Shown: piece after piece, positions 14,817 through 22,667 of the stretch | Position numbering within the stretch: position 1 is the first letter of the stretch | Layout of the letters: every line of letters begins with the position of its first letter | Source of the DNA: Elusimicrobiota bacterium | Lineage (GTDB): Bacteria > CG03 > SLGR01 > JAGXOG01 | Direction of reading: 5' to 3' | Assembly: GCA_027858455.1 (NCBI GenBank) | Contig: JAQICQ010000027.1 | Coordinates: 1-44,267 of the forward strand | DNA length: 44,267 nucleotides | Translations under genes and position numbers: made by a program | The notes under the pieces: model-generated | Database searches by the model: none | Told to the model about the DNA's origin: nothing | The model's input: only the letters and a program-made list of their open reading frames with translations

Positions 14817-15345
14817 AGTTTTTTTAGATGCTATAGGCGAAAATCCCGACCGTGAAGGACTTAAGGATACCCCTGATCGTGTGGCAAGGATGTGTGAAGA
14901 AATTTTTTCGTCGTATGAAAGTCAGCCGGTATCGCCGCCTGTTTATTTCAGGGCAGAAAAATATTCCGAGATCATACTTGTTAAAGATATAGATTTTCAT
15001 TCGGTATGCGAACACCATCTTTTACCTTTTTACGGCAAGGCTCATGTTGCCTATATTCCGTCGGAAGGTAATGTCACGGGGCTTTCAAAAATAGCACGGC
15101 TTGTAGATTCGGTTTCAAATAGGTTGCAGCTTCAGGAAACTCTTACTGAGGTAGTGGCTGATTCTATGATGGAAAATCTAAATCCGCTGGGAGCTATGGT
15201 TGTAATTGAGGCTCAGCATCTTTGTATGATAATGAGAGGAATAAAAAAGCCCGGGTCAAAAGTCATAACCTCTGCGATGAGGGGGGTTTTTCTTAAAGAT
15301 GCGCGCACCCGTGCGGAAGCGTTGTCGCTTATAAAGCAGGACTGA
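14785..15345 (+). CDS. folE: GTP cyclohydrolase I (FolE type 1)
   Basis: The 186-residue protein matches FolE across its length: AIGENPDREGLKDTPDRVARM, the zinc-binding SVCEHHLLPFYGKAHVAYIP, the GLSKIARLVDS segment, and QHLCMIMRGIKKPGS near the end with the second zinc cysteine. It opens GTP to dihydroneopterin triphosphate, the first step of folate (or, in some bacteria, queuosine) synthesis. The start overlaps the ftsH 3' end by 32 bp; folP follows after 14 bp, which points to the folate route. Confidence 0.97.
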   Translation: MKKNQIKKAVKVFLDAIGENPDREGLKDTPDRVARMCEEIFSSYESQPVSPPVYFRAEKYSEIILVKDIDFHSVCEHHLLPFYGKAHVAYIPSEGNVTGLSKIARLVDSVSNRLQLQETLTEVVADSMMENLNPLGAMVVIEAQHLCMIMRGIKKPGSKVITSAMRGVFLKDARTRAEALSLIKQD

Positions 15346-15359
15346 TATAGAATAGTTTT

Positions 15360-16181
15360 ATGAAAGCAGGTGATATCATCCCGACCGGTTGCGGAGTTAT
15401 GGGGATACTCAATGTCACTCCTGATTCATTTTATGACGGTGGCAAATATAACGAGACTGACGCCGCAGTTAAAAGAGCGTTTAAAATGTGGGAAGACGGA
15501 GCTGATATTATAGATATTGGCGGTCAGTCGACCCGGCCGGGAAGTAAGCCTGTCAGTATAGAATGTGAAAGAGAAAGAGTAGTTCCGGTAATAAAAAAAA
15601 TAAAAGGTTTGGGGAAAAAGATATTGATTTCATGTGATACCTCAAGGCCTGAAATTGCCCGCGAGGCGCTTGAAAGCGGCGCCGTTATGATAAATGATGT
15701 TACTGGGTTTGAAAACAAAAAAATGAGAGTTACAGCTGCAGAGCATAAGGCGTCAATAGTTATTATGCACATGCAGGGTGATCCTGAAACTATGCAGGAT
15801 AAACCAGAATACAATGATGTTCTTAAAGAAGTTAAACATTTTTTATACAAACGCGCCGACCTTTGTATAAGAGAGGGAATTAAAAAAGAAAACATAGTTA
15901 TAGATCCCGGTATAGGTTTCGGCAAGAGCAGGGAAGACAACCTTAAAATACTTGCAAATACAGAGTATTTTGCAAATGATTACCCTGTGCTGATAGGGGC
16001 TTCCCGTAAATCTTTTCTGAAAGATTTATTAGGGATTGAAGTTAAAGAGAGACTGGCCGGTTCACTGGCGGTTGCCGGGTATTGCTCGTTCCGCAGGGTA
16101 GGGATGGTCAGGGTGCACGATGTAAAGGAGACGGTTGAAACTATTTCTGTAACAGAGGAGTTAATTAAAAGAAAATTATGA
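15360..16181 (+). CDS. folP: Dihydropteroate synthase
   Basis: The 273-residue protein shows the DHPS signatures GVMGILNVTPDSFYDGG and DIIDIGGQSTRPGS, the pterin site DPGIGFGKS and the ending GxxRVHDVKET. It joins p-aminobenzoate to the pterin diphosphate. No folB or folK is visible next to it. The stop overlaps the cdaA start by 4 bp. Confidence 0.97.
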   Translation: MKAGDIIPTGCGVMGILNVTPDSFYDGGKYNETDAAVKRAFKMWEDGADIIDIGGQSTRPGSKPVSIECERERVVPVIKKIKGLGKKILISCDTSRPEIAREALESGAVMINDVTGFENKKMRVTAAEHKASIVIMHMQGDPETMQDKPEYNDVLKEVKHFLYKRADLCIREGIKKENIVIDPGIGFGKSREDNLKILANTEYFANDYPVLIGASRKSFLKDLLGIEVKERLAGSLAVAGYCSFRRVGMVRVHDVKETVETISVTEELIKRKL

Positions 16182-16984
16182 CTGAGATATTACAGTTGTT
16201 AAAAGTTGTATGGTCAAATTATATTAGGCATATACTGGATATACTTTTAAGTGCATTTATTTTATATAAACTTTTTAATCTTATCAGGGGGACCCGCTCG
16301 ATTCAGGTCTTAAAAGGCATAATTTTACTTCTCATATCTACGGTTGTAGCCGACCTTCTGGGTTTTGTTCTCATAAGCTGGGTTTTAAAGTGGTTCTGGG
16401 TAGCCGGCGCAGTTGCTCTTGTAATTGTTTTTCAGCCCGAGCTTAGAAGTTTTCTGGCCCACCTGGGTTCCGGTAAGCTTACCCGGATAATAATGAAGGG
16501 TAAAGTTGAATTTATTGAAGAGGTCATAAAAAGCATAAAAGAAATATCCCGTAAAGGGCACGGAGCGCTGATAGTATTTGAGCAGGATACCGGCTTGAGA
16601 AACTATATTGAATCAGGCATTGGAATAAATGCGGAAGTTACGGCAGAACTTTTAGAGACCGTATTTACCCCCCGCACACCTTTGCACGACGGCGCTGTTA
16701 TCCTTTCGGGGGACCGCATAGTCGCGGCAGGATGCATCCTGCCTTTAACCCATAACCCTTCTATGTCTAAGGTGATAGGAACCCGCCATCGCGCGGCGGT
16801 CGGGCTAAGCGAAGTTTCTGATGCTATTGTCTGTATAGTATCGGAGGAGACCGGAGAATATTCTCTTGCTCATGAGGGTTCGCTTAACAAGGGGATGGAG
16901 CTGGCCGATATCAAAAAGAAACTTCTTGATTATTACAGGGAGAGTGTCGCAGAGAAATCAATTAAATTGGGTGGTAAAGCTTGA
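16178..16984 (+). CDS. cdaA: Diadenylate cyclase CdaA (c-di-AMP synthase)
   Basis: The 268-residue protein has three N-terminal membrane helices and a DAC (DisA_N) catalytic domain with the two diagnostic motifs: DGA at 171-173 in LHDGAVIL and RHR at 203-205 in GTRHRAAVGLSE. It makes cyclic di-AMP from two ATP at the inner membrane; c-di-AMP governs potassium and osmolyte balance. The partner CdaR (YbbR) is normally next; here only a 28-codon CdaR-like microprotein follows, overlapping the stop by 4 bp. The folP-cdaA-pdxJ setting fits the common folP/cdaA/glmM-type linkage. Confidence 0.97.
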   Translation: MTEILQLLKVVWSNYIRHILDILLSAFILYKLFNLIRGTRSIQVLKGIILLLISTVVADLLGFVLISWVLKWFWVAGAVALVIVFQPELRSFLAHLGSGKLTRIIMKGKVEFIEEVIKSIKEISRKGHGALIVFEQDTGLRNYIESGIGINAEVTAELLETVFTPRTPLHDGAVILSGDRIVAAGCILPLTHNPSMSKVIGTRHRAAVGLSEVSDAIVCIVSEETGEYSLAHEGSLNKGMELADIKKKLLDYYRESVAEKSIKLGGKA

Positions 16985-17067
16985 AAGAATCGGATCGGTA
17001 TATTTATTTTATGGCTGTAATTATAGCAACTATTTTATGGCTTTATGTCAAGTTTTTAGTCCAGTGA
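16981..17067 (+). CDS. CdaR/YbbR N-terminal-like single-helix microprotein (28 aa)
   Basis: A TTG in the TTGA overlap with the cdaA stop opens 28 codons ending TGA at 17065-17067. The product is one membrane helix, with the segment AVIIATILWLYVKFL; the (I/L)LWLYV motif is the typical membrane anchor at the start of YbbR/CdaR proteins, which normally go on to three or four extracytoplasmic YbbR domains. Only 13 bp separate its stop from pdxJ, so no remnant of those domains remains. It may be a true microprotein that still contacts CdaA, or a leftover start of a deleted cdaR. A frame of 72 codons that starts inside cdaA and covers the same bases is a less likely reading. Confidence 0.55.
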   Translation: MKESDRYIYFMAVIIATILWLYVKFLVQ

Positions 17068-17080
17068 TATTTTTAGTTCA

Positions 17081-17791
17081 ATGATAAAGCTGGGAGTAAA
17101 TATTGACCACATAGCTACGCTTCGTCAGGCTAGAAAGGAAGGGGTCCCGGATATCCTTAAAGCCGCTCTGGCGGCAAAAGAAGGCGGCGCCGACGGTTTG
17201 ACCGTTCATCTTAGGCAGGACCGCCGTCATATACAGGACAGAGATGTTTTTAATTTAAAAGAAAACTCAGGGCTTCCTTTAAATCTTGAGATGGCCGCAG
17301 TTGACGAGATTATAAATATTGCCCTGGAGGTAAAACCTTCAAGCGTATGCATGGTCCCAGAAAAGAGAGAAGAGCTGACCACGGAAGGGGGGCTTGACGC
17401 CGCCGGGAATAAAGAAAAGATAAGAACGGCTGTCAATAAATTCAGGAAAGAGGATATTGAAGTTTCTCTCTTTATAGATCCCGACATTAAACAGATAAAG
17501 GCCGCCGCGGAAGTCGGCGCCGATACGGTAGAAATACATACCGGCGCGTATGCAAATGCCTTGCCTGATAAAAAAGAAGAGCATATTAAAATTATTGCCC
17601 GTAGCGCCGAGGCCGCCCTTAAAGAAGGGCTTAAAGTAAATGCAGGGCACGGGCTTGACTACAGCAATGTCTCGGCGGTAAAAGAGACGGATGTTTTCAG
17701 CGAATTTAATATAGGTTATTCCATTATCTGCCGCGGTGTATTTACCGGGCTTGAAGTTGCCGTTCGTGATATGAAAATTCTTTTAGGTTAA
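17081..17791 (+). CDS. pdxJ: Pyridoxine 5'-phosphate synthase
   Basis: The 236-residue protein is a full PdxJ: GVNIDHIATLRQARK at the start, then DGLTVHLRQDRRHIQDRD, the NLEMA strand, EVSLFIDPD, EIHTGAYA and NAGHGLDYSN, each a known active-site strand of this TIM barrel. It condenses deoxyxylulose phosphate with a 3-amino-2-oxopropyl phosphate to form pyridoxine phosphate. This implies the DXP-dependent B6 route in this organism. It begins 13 bp after the microprotein. Confidence 0.97.
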   Translation: MIKLGVNIDHIATLRQARKEGVPDILKAALAAKEGGADGLTVHLRQDRRHIQDRDVFNLKENSGLPLNLEMAAVDEIINIALEVKPSSVCMVPEKREELTTEGGLDAAGNKEKIRTAVNKFRKEDIEVSLFIDPDIKQIKAAAEVGADTVEIHTGAYANALPDKKEEHIKIIARSAEAALKEGLKVNAGHGLDYSNVSAVKETDVFSEFNIGYSIICRGVFTGLEVAVRDMKILLG

Positions 17792-17816
17792 TGGAAATTA
17801 CAGCAGGTAATTGCAG

Positions 17817-18137
17817 ATGAAAAAGGGATTAATATTTTTAATAGTTGTTTCCGCGCTTTTTTGGGGTATATATTATACAGGTAATATAGAGGATAAAGCA
17901 GAAAATTTCGCAAAAGACTCGGCGGAAAAATTAAAAGCTCCGACTGAAAAAGCAAGCCGGGCAGTTCACCGGGCCAATCTTAATATATTAGAGACTTCCA
18001 TAGAAATATTTAAACAGAGCAAAGGACGGGCTCCTTTAACTCTTAAAGAACTTGTAGAAAAGGGATATCTTTCTAAAATACCGAATTCAGGTTCAGTCGG
18101 ATGGGAGTATGATCCTGCTTCCGGTCGGATAAGATGA
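17817..18137 (+). CDS. Membrane-anchored protein with pseudopilin-like C-terminus
   Basis: A 106-residue protein starting MKKGLIFLIVVSALFWGIYY; the ATG at 17817 is preferred over the TTG at 17811 because a weak AGG at about 17805 is then correctly spaced. After one N-terminal helix and a charged helical linker, the last 55 residues follow the pattern of type II secretion pseudopilin C-termini: NLNILETSIEIFKQSKGRAP, then LKELVEKGYLSKIP and WEYDPASGRI. There is no prepilin peptidase site (no GFT-LxE), so it is not a normal pseudopilin. Function unknown. It overlaps acpS by 4 bp. Confidence 0.7.
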   Translation: MKKGLIFLIVVSALFWGIYYTGNIEDKAENFAKDSAEKLKAPTEKASRAVHRANLNILETSIEIFKQSKGRAPLTLKELVEKGYLSKIPNSGSVGWEYDPASGRIR

Positions 18138-18538
18138 ATCTTCTTGAGATCGGGATAGATATAGTCAGTGTTGACCGGGTTAAAAAGCTGGTCGGAAAAA
18201 ACAAAGGATTTGAAGAACGCATACTTTCTAAAAGGGAGTTAAAATATTGCCGGCGTAAAAAGAATTATATTGAACATATAGCCGGCCGGTTTGCCGCAAA
18301 AGAAGCTGTCTATAAAGCAGTTAATAAATTTGTGGGGCCGACAGCGTTAAAAGATATAGAGATAATAAGCGACGGCAAATCTCCCGAAAAAACTCCCGAA
18401 GTGTCAGACAGCTGTTTGTTAGGGAGGAGTCTTAAAAAGAAGGGTTTCGGCTGCAGGGTAAGCATATCCCATAACCGCAGTCAGGCAGTAGCTAACGCTG
18501 CTTTGTTTAAGAAGGACAATGAAAGTAATAACAGCTAA
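18134..18538 (+). CDS. acpS: Holo-[acyl-carrier-protein] synthase
   Basis: The 134-residue protein has the AcpS Mg2+ motif GIDIVSVDRV (D9) and GRFAAKEAVYKAV (E57), with a final HNRSQAVA segment (SISHNRSQAVANA). It moves 4'-phosphopantetheine from CoA to acyl carrier protein. The C-terminus overlaps nnrD by 20 bp; acpS-nnrD pairing is common in bacteria. Confidence 0.96.
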   Translation: MNLLEIGIDIVSVDRVKKLVGKNKGFEERILSKRELKYCRRKKNYIEHIAGRFAAKEAVYKAVNKFVGPTALKDIEIISDGKSPEKTPEVSDSCLLGRSLKKKGFGCRVSISHNRSQAVANAALFKKDNESNNS

Positions 18539-20072
18539 AGAGATGGTCTGGATAGATCGCAAATCGGCGGTTTCCGCCGAAGTGTTGATGGAACGCGCAG
18601 GCAGAAGTCTGGCTGATTTTATCTCTGGCTATATGCCCGGATTTCCCGTAGTTTTTATCTGCGGCAAGGGCAATAACGGCGGCGACGGATTTGTTGCGGC
18701 CCGTTATCTTTCTCAAAGTAACCGGCAGGTTGCGGTATATACAACAGCTGAAAAAAAAGAGATTAAGGGGCTTGCTTTGAAACAGCTTAAAAGATTAAAT
18801 CTGCCTGTCCGGAAGCTGGATATAAAAGAACTGCCGTATATGTTCCGGAGGAATGTAATTACGGTAGATTGTATTTTAGGCACCGGGTTTAAACCGCCGC
18901 TGAAACAATCTATTCAAAATATTCTTGAAATAATAAATAAAAATAGTAAAATAACTTTATCGTGTGATATTCCGACAGGGGTAAGCGGGGATACCGGTGA
19001 AGCCGATAAGTTTGCCGTAGATGCCGATATAACAGTTACTTTTGAATATCCTAAAGTCGGGCATATTAAGGGGGAAGGTGAAGTCTTGACCGGATCGCTT
19101 GAAGTTGTAAATATAGGAACGGGAATTTTCCCGGATAAATCGACGGATAATTTTTGTCCGGATACGGGCAGAAAATATTTAGAAATTATTGCCGGACAGG
19201 ATATACGCGGATACTTTAAAAGGCGTCCGAAAAAGAGCCACAAAAAAGATTACGGGCATATAGTGGTTGTAGGGGGGTCTCGCGGATTAACCGCAGCGCC
19301 GGTGATGGCAACTGCCGGAGCTTTGCGCGCCGGTGCGGGGCTTGTTACCTGCGTTGTTCCGGAAGGGGTAACCGGAAGGCTTAATAAGATGCCCCTAAGC
19401 GCAATGATTTTGCCCGTTGAAGAAACTGCTGACGGAACCCTAAAAGCATCCGCGGCAGGCAGGATTATAGATTTTATAAAAAGAAAAAATATAGATGCTT
19501 TAGTGATAGGGCCCGGGCTGGGGGTGAATGACGATACGGCGGAAGTTGTTGAAATACTTTTAAGGGATACAGAATGTCCTGTTCTTGTTGATGCGGACGG
19601 GTTAAATTGCCTGTCGGGTGATTTAAAAATTATTAAAAAGAGAACCGCGCCGACAGTGCTTACTCCGCACCCCGGCGAGATGTCAAGGTTGACGAAAAAA
19701 AGAACTGCTGATATTCAAAGTAATCGCATGTCTGCGGCAAAAGATTTAGCGGCAGAGCTTGACTGCACGGTTATTCTTAAGGGATACAGGACAGTAGTTT
19801 CTGACGGTAAAAGAACAGTTTTAAATGTAACGGGTAACCCGGCAATGGCAGTCGGCGGCGCCGGAGATATTCTTTCCGGGATAGCCGGAGCTCTTATCGG
19901 GCAAGGGTTCGGGCAAGGTTTCGGACAGGAAGCCGGGCAGAATTTAGATGAATTTGAAAGCGCAAAAACTGCTGTATGGGTCCATGGAAGGGCCGCAGAT
20001 ATAGCAGCTTGGAAATACGGAGAGAGATACCTCAATCCGGAAGAAATAGTAAAAGAGTTAAATAGAGTGTAA
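18519..20072 (+). CDS. nnr: Bifunctional NAD(P)HX epimerase/dehydratase
   Basis: The 517-residue protein fuses a YjeF_N epimerase domain (ICGKGNNGGDGFVAARYL around residues 46-63, with CDIPTGVSGDTG) to a YjeF_C ADP/ATP-dependent dehydratase domain (GIVVVGGSRG-like start near 247, GPGLG, DADGLNCL, LTPHPGEMSRL, and the ATP site VGGAGDILSGIAGAL). It repairs hydrated NAD(P)H made by heat or enzyme error. A short Gly/Gln repeat (GQGFGQGFGQ) follows the ATP site, an insertion I would not expect in the family. Confidence 0.96.
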   Translation: MKVITAKEMVWIDRKSAVSAEVLMERAGRSLADFISGYMPGFPVVFICGKGNNGGDGFVAARYLSQSNRQVAVYTTAEKKEIKGLALKQLKRLNLPVRKLDIKELPYMFRRNVITVDCILGTGFKPPLKQSIQNILEIINKNSKITLSCDIPTGVSGDTGEADKFAVDADITVTFEYPKVGHIKGEGEVLTGSLEVVNIGTGIFPDKSTDNFCPDTGRKYLEIIAGQDIRGYFKRRPKKSHKKDYGHIVVVGGSRGLTAAPVMATAGALRAGAGLVTCVVPEGVTGRLNKMPLSAMILPVEETADGTLKASAAGRIIDFIKRKNIDALVIGPGLGVNDDTAEVVEILLRDTECPVLVDADGLNCLSGDLKIIKKRTAPTVLTPHPGEMSRLTKKRTADIQSNRMSAAKDLAAELDCTVILKGYRTVVSDGKRTVLNVTGNPAMAVGGAGDILSGIAGALIGQGFGQGFGQEAGQNLDEFESAKTAVWVHGRAADIAAWKYGERYLNPEEIVKELNRV

Positions 20073-20092
20073 CGTATAAGGAGGAAATGTTC

Positions 20093-20362
20093 ATGTTAAG
20101 TGTACTTTTTGGTTTAATTGGAATCGTAGTAGGTGTATTGTGGCTGATAGGAGTAGGTGTCGGAAGCGCATGGAATGAGTTTTTGATGGTGCTTCAGGGT
20201 TCTTTGCCGCCTTTCTTTATTCTTGTAGGTCTTGTAGCTCTGGCTGCGGGAATATCAAGCATAAAAGACAAAGCGTCTGCAAAGAAAGAAGAAGAAAAGC
20301 TTGAGGAAAACAGCCAGGAAAAATCTTCAGAAGCAACAACAGAAGAAAAAGCTTCGGAATAA
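20093..20362 (+). CDS. Small membrane protein with charged C-terminal tail
   Basis: The perfect ribosome binding site AAGGAGG at 20078-20084 is correctly spaced for the ATG at 20093 and too close to the ATG at 20087, so the shorter 89-residue form is chosen. It has two membrane helices (LFGLIGIVVGVLWLIGVGVG and FFILVGLVALAAGI) joined by a short loop, then a Lys/Glu/Ser-rich tail of about 35 residues. I do not recognise the family. It ends 11 bp before a strong terminator and so is the last gene of the long tilS-to-nnr run. Confidence 0.8.
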   Translation: MLSVLFGLIGIVVGVLWLIGVGVGSAWNEFLMVLQGSLPPFFILVGLVALAAGISSIKDKASAKKEEEKLEENSQEKSSEATTEEKASE

Positions 20363-20373
20363 TTTTTCCAAAG

Positions 20374-20416
20374 ATATACCCGTTATGTTGACGGGTATAT
20401 TTATAATTTTATATAG
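20374..20416 (+). terminator. Rho-independent terminator after the tilS-nnr operon
   Basis: A perfect 10-bp stem ATATACCCGT (20374-20383)/ACGGGTATAT (20391-20400) with a 7-base loop is followed by the T-rich stretch TTATAATTTTAT. It separates the small membrane protein gene from tsaE. Confidence 0.8.
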
Positions 20417-20425
20417 GAAGTGAGC

Positions 20426-20473
20426 ATGTTAAAAACCTGTGGAAAACTATACAGGTTGTGGAAAACTTGGTAG
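20426..20473 (+). other. Possible 15-codon leader ORF with paired DnaA-box-like sites before tsaE
   Basis: An ATG at 20426, preceded by AGGAAG at about 20415, opens a 15-codon frame ending TAG at 20471-20473; the peptide contains two Trp codons. The same bases hold two identical TGTGGAAAA sites (20438-20446 and 20457-20465), 19 bp apart. Their reverse complement TTTTCCACA fits the DnaA-box form TTWTNCACA. A 7-bp inverted repeat AACCTGT (20434-20440)/ACAGGTT (20451-20457) overlaps both. It could be a leader peptide, a DnaA-responsive site, or chance. Confidence 0.35.
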
Positions 20474-20910
20474 TAACTACTTATTCAGCTGAAGAAACTT
20501 TAGAATTTGGAGCAAAACTGGCCGGCCGCATCACCGCAGGAGATAATTTATTTCTTTCGGGTGAATTAGGAGCCGGAAAGACTACTATGCTTCAGGGTCT
20601 GGGCAGAGGACTGGGTATAGAGGGAAATATTATAAGTCCGACTTTTCAGCTGGTAAGGAAATATTATCTTAAAGACGGCCGGGAATTTGCCCATATAGAT
20701 CTTTACCGCCTGGATACTGTTGAAGATATATTAAGGATAGGGTGGAGGGATATAACCGAAAGCAGCCGGATAGTTGCTGTGGAGTGGGCGGATAAGGCAA
20801 AAGAAATTTGGCCGGATAAAGGTCAGAGTAGTCAGGGTAAAAGTTATATAATCAATATGTCTGTAGCCGGGAAAAAAACAAGAAAGATAGAATTAACAGA
20901 GCTCCTATAA
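20458..20910 (+). CDS. tsaE: tRNA N6-adenosine threonylcarbamoyltransferase subunit TsaE
   Basis: The 150-residue protein is a TsaE ATPase: Walker A SGELGAGKT at about residues 34-42, then ISPTFQLVRKY, the Walker B HIDLYRLD and VEWADKA. It powers the TsaBDE complex that puts threonylcarbamoyl on A37 of ANN-decoding tRNAs. The start is taken as GTG at 20458, with TTG at 20467 as an alternative; neither has a clear ribosome binding site, and the start lies inside a small inverted repeat. tsaB follows after 2 bp. Confidence 0.94.
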   Translation: MENLVVTTYSAEETLEFGAKLAGRITAGDNLFLSGELGAGKTTMLQGLGRGLGIEGNIISPTFQLVRKYYLKDGREFAHIDLYRLDTVEDILRIGWRDITESSRIVAVEWADKAKEIWPDKGQSSQGKSYIINMSVAGKKTRKIELTELL

Positions 20911-20912
20911 TT

Positions 20913-21476
20913 ATGTTCCTTGCGATAGATACTACAACAGAAATATTTACCGTTGCTTTGGGCAGCGCTGAAAAAGTATATGCTTCAAAAGTAATTAAAG
21001 GGAAAAAACATTCAGACCGCCTTATCCCATCTATTGAAGAAGTTATTCAAAAAAGTTCAACATCTTTTTATGATGTTAAGGCAATCGGCGTTTGCGCCGG
21101 CCCGGGGTCTTTTACCGGGATACGAATAGGATTAAGTTGTGCGCTGACGATGGCCCAGGTACTTAATATTCCTGTCTATTCTTTATCTCTTTTAGATATT
21201 GCCGGGCGCAGCGTTAGATGTCCGGCGATAAAGGCATTTGGAAAAAAATATTATTTTGCGGAATATGAAAAATCCGGGAATCGCAAAGAAGAGATAAGGA
21301 TTATTGAAGAACAAGAGTTAATAAAGATGGAGGGGGTTCAGGCTAAAGTTGACCCTGTGCAGCTTTTAAAAGAAACGGCCGTATTTTTTAAAAGCAAAAA
21401 GAAAGGCAAATGGACGGATATTGAACCGTTATACTTAATGGAGACAAAATACAGAGCTAAAAATGCAAAACATTGA
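20913..21476 (+). CDS. tsaB: tRNA threonylcarbamoyladenosine biosynthesis protein TsaB
   Basis: The 187-residue protein begins MFLAIDTTTEIFTVAL and has KHSDRLIPSIEEV and GVCAGPGSFTGIRIGLS, all TsaB signatures of the ASKHA fold. It is the scaffold partner of TsaD, which is not in this window. It is somewhat shorter than E. coli TsaB (231), with the second half reduced. Its last 14 bases overlap the next gene, the usual tsaE-tsaB-rimI order. Confidence 0.95.
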   Translation: MFLAIDTTTEIFTVALGSAEKVYASKVIKGKKHSDRLIPSIEEVIQKSSTSFYDVKAIGVCAGPGSFTGIRIGLSCALTMAQVLNIPVYSLSLLDIAGRSVRCPAIKAFGKKYYFAEYEKSGNRKEEIRIIEEQELIKMEGVQAKVDPVQLLKETAVFFKSKKKGKWTDIEPLYLMETKYRAKNAKH

Positions 21477-22665
21477 AAGTTTACAGATTCAAAGACGAGA
21501 AGTTTCCGAAAACATAAGAAGGGTTACTAAAGAGATTATTATGATGGAAGAGGTCTTAAAAGAGACCGATGATAACATTATGGGCCTGGAATTTCAGCTT
21601 GTATCCAAGGAGTCCGACCGGTGGAACGATATTGTAAATAAAGCAAGAAAATTCAGGGAAAGAATAGCTCATCTTAAATCGGAACGCCGGCGGTTTATCC
21701 GGATGGAACAGTCCTATGAAAATCAGATTAAAGAGCTCCAAAAAGAAGCAGAAATTCAAAACAGGGAGCAGGAAAACATTAAAGAGTTGGAAACAAAAAA
21801 GGAAGAACTTGCTATAGAACTTCAGAAGATGAGCGAGGAAAGGGAGAAGACCGAAGGGGTTCTTAAAAAGTTAAATCAGGAAAGAAAAGAACGGGAAGAA
21901 AAAATTCAACAGGCAGCCATAGAAGAGGAGAAAAAAGTTTCCTCTAAAGAGTCAGCCGGCCCGGAAAAATCGGTTTCCCGGGAAATAGAAGACGTTCTGG
22001 CCGGTGATATAGAAGAAACTCAACCGGAGCAAACAATTGAAAATGAGCCTGCGCCCGAGCCTGAGCCTGAAAAGAAAGAAGAAACGCCCCGCCGTAAATT
22101 AAAGACTTTAAAAGATTTGGCAAAAATGTATAAGACCATTGATAAAAAAGAAAAGGAGACTCAAGAAAGTGAAGAGGATATAACTTTTCCGCCACCCAAA
22201 CCGTTGGATAAACTTAAGTTTTCAATAAGCGAATTCAGCGCACCGGACTTAAAAGAAGTAATTGATATAGAGACTTTCTCCTTTCCCCGTCCATGGCGGC
22301 GTTATATGTTTTATAAAGAGATGGAAATACCTGTATCCAGGCATTATGTGCTTAAAGCCAATGACGGCATATCCAGGTTTGTCATAGCTTACTGTGTTTA
22401 CTGGGTTACAAATAAGAAGATGAATATTAAAAATTTTGCAAGTCACCCTTCATACAGACTACAGGGGGTAGGAACAAAATTTTTAAAAGCAATGATAAAT
22501 AAAGCAAAAGGGTCGGGAGCCGTAAAGGCAAATGTAATTGTCCGGGAATCCAACACGGCTGCGTTGGAACTCGTTAAAAAACTGGATTTCAGACAGGGGG
22601 AAAAGAAAAAGGAATATTTCGGGTTTACAAAAGAAGACGGAATAGTTATGGAAAGAGAAATATAA
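21463..22665 (+). CDS. Long coiled coil fused to a GNAT (RimI-like) N-acetyltransferase
   Basis: The 400-residue protein has two parts. Residues 1 to about 150 are an almost uninterrupted, charged heptad-type coiled coil, then a Pro/Glu-rich linker (repeated PEPEPE-type stretch near 195). From about residue 245 to the end lies a GNAT domain: FPRPWRRYMFYKEM, the acetyl-CoA loop YRLQGVGTKFL (about 332-342), and RESNTAALELVKKLDFR. Its place after tsaE-tsaB and the opening DLKEVIDIETFSFPRPW match RimI, which acetylates the N-terminus of ribosomal protein S18; RimI is normally about 150 residues with no coiled coil. The long N-terminal extension is unusual. hisG follows after 2 bp. Confidence 0.88.
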   Translation: MQNIESLQIQRREVSENIRRVTKEIIMMEEVLKETDDNIMGLEFQLVSKESDRWNDIVNKARKFRERIAHLKSERRRFIRMEQSYENQIKELQKEAEIQNREQENIKELETKKEELAIELQKMSEEREKTEGVLKKLNQERKEREEKIQQAAIEEEKKVSSKESAGPEKSVSREIEDVLAGDIEETQPEQTIENEPAPEPEPEKKEETPRRKLKTLKDLAKMYKTIDKKEKETQESEEDITFPPPKPLDKLKFSISEFSAPDLKEVIDIETFSFPRPWRRYMFYKEMEIPVSRHYVLKANDGISRFVIAYCVYWVTNKKMNIKNFASHPSYRLQGVGTKFLKAMINKAKGSGAVKANVIVRESNTAALELVKKLDFRQGEKKKEYFGFTKEDGIVMEREI

Positions 22666-22667
22666 TA

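Noticed and set aside
16866..17084. A 72-codon frame overlapping the cdaA end and the microprotein
   Set aside because: It lies in another frame of the cdaA catalytic domain, has a proline-poor random composition and no start signal; the TTGA-coupled 28-codon frame with a YbbR-like anchor explains the region better.
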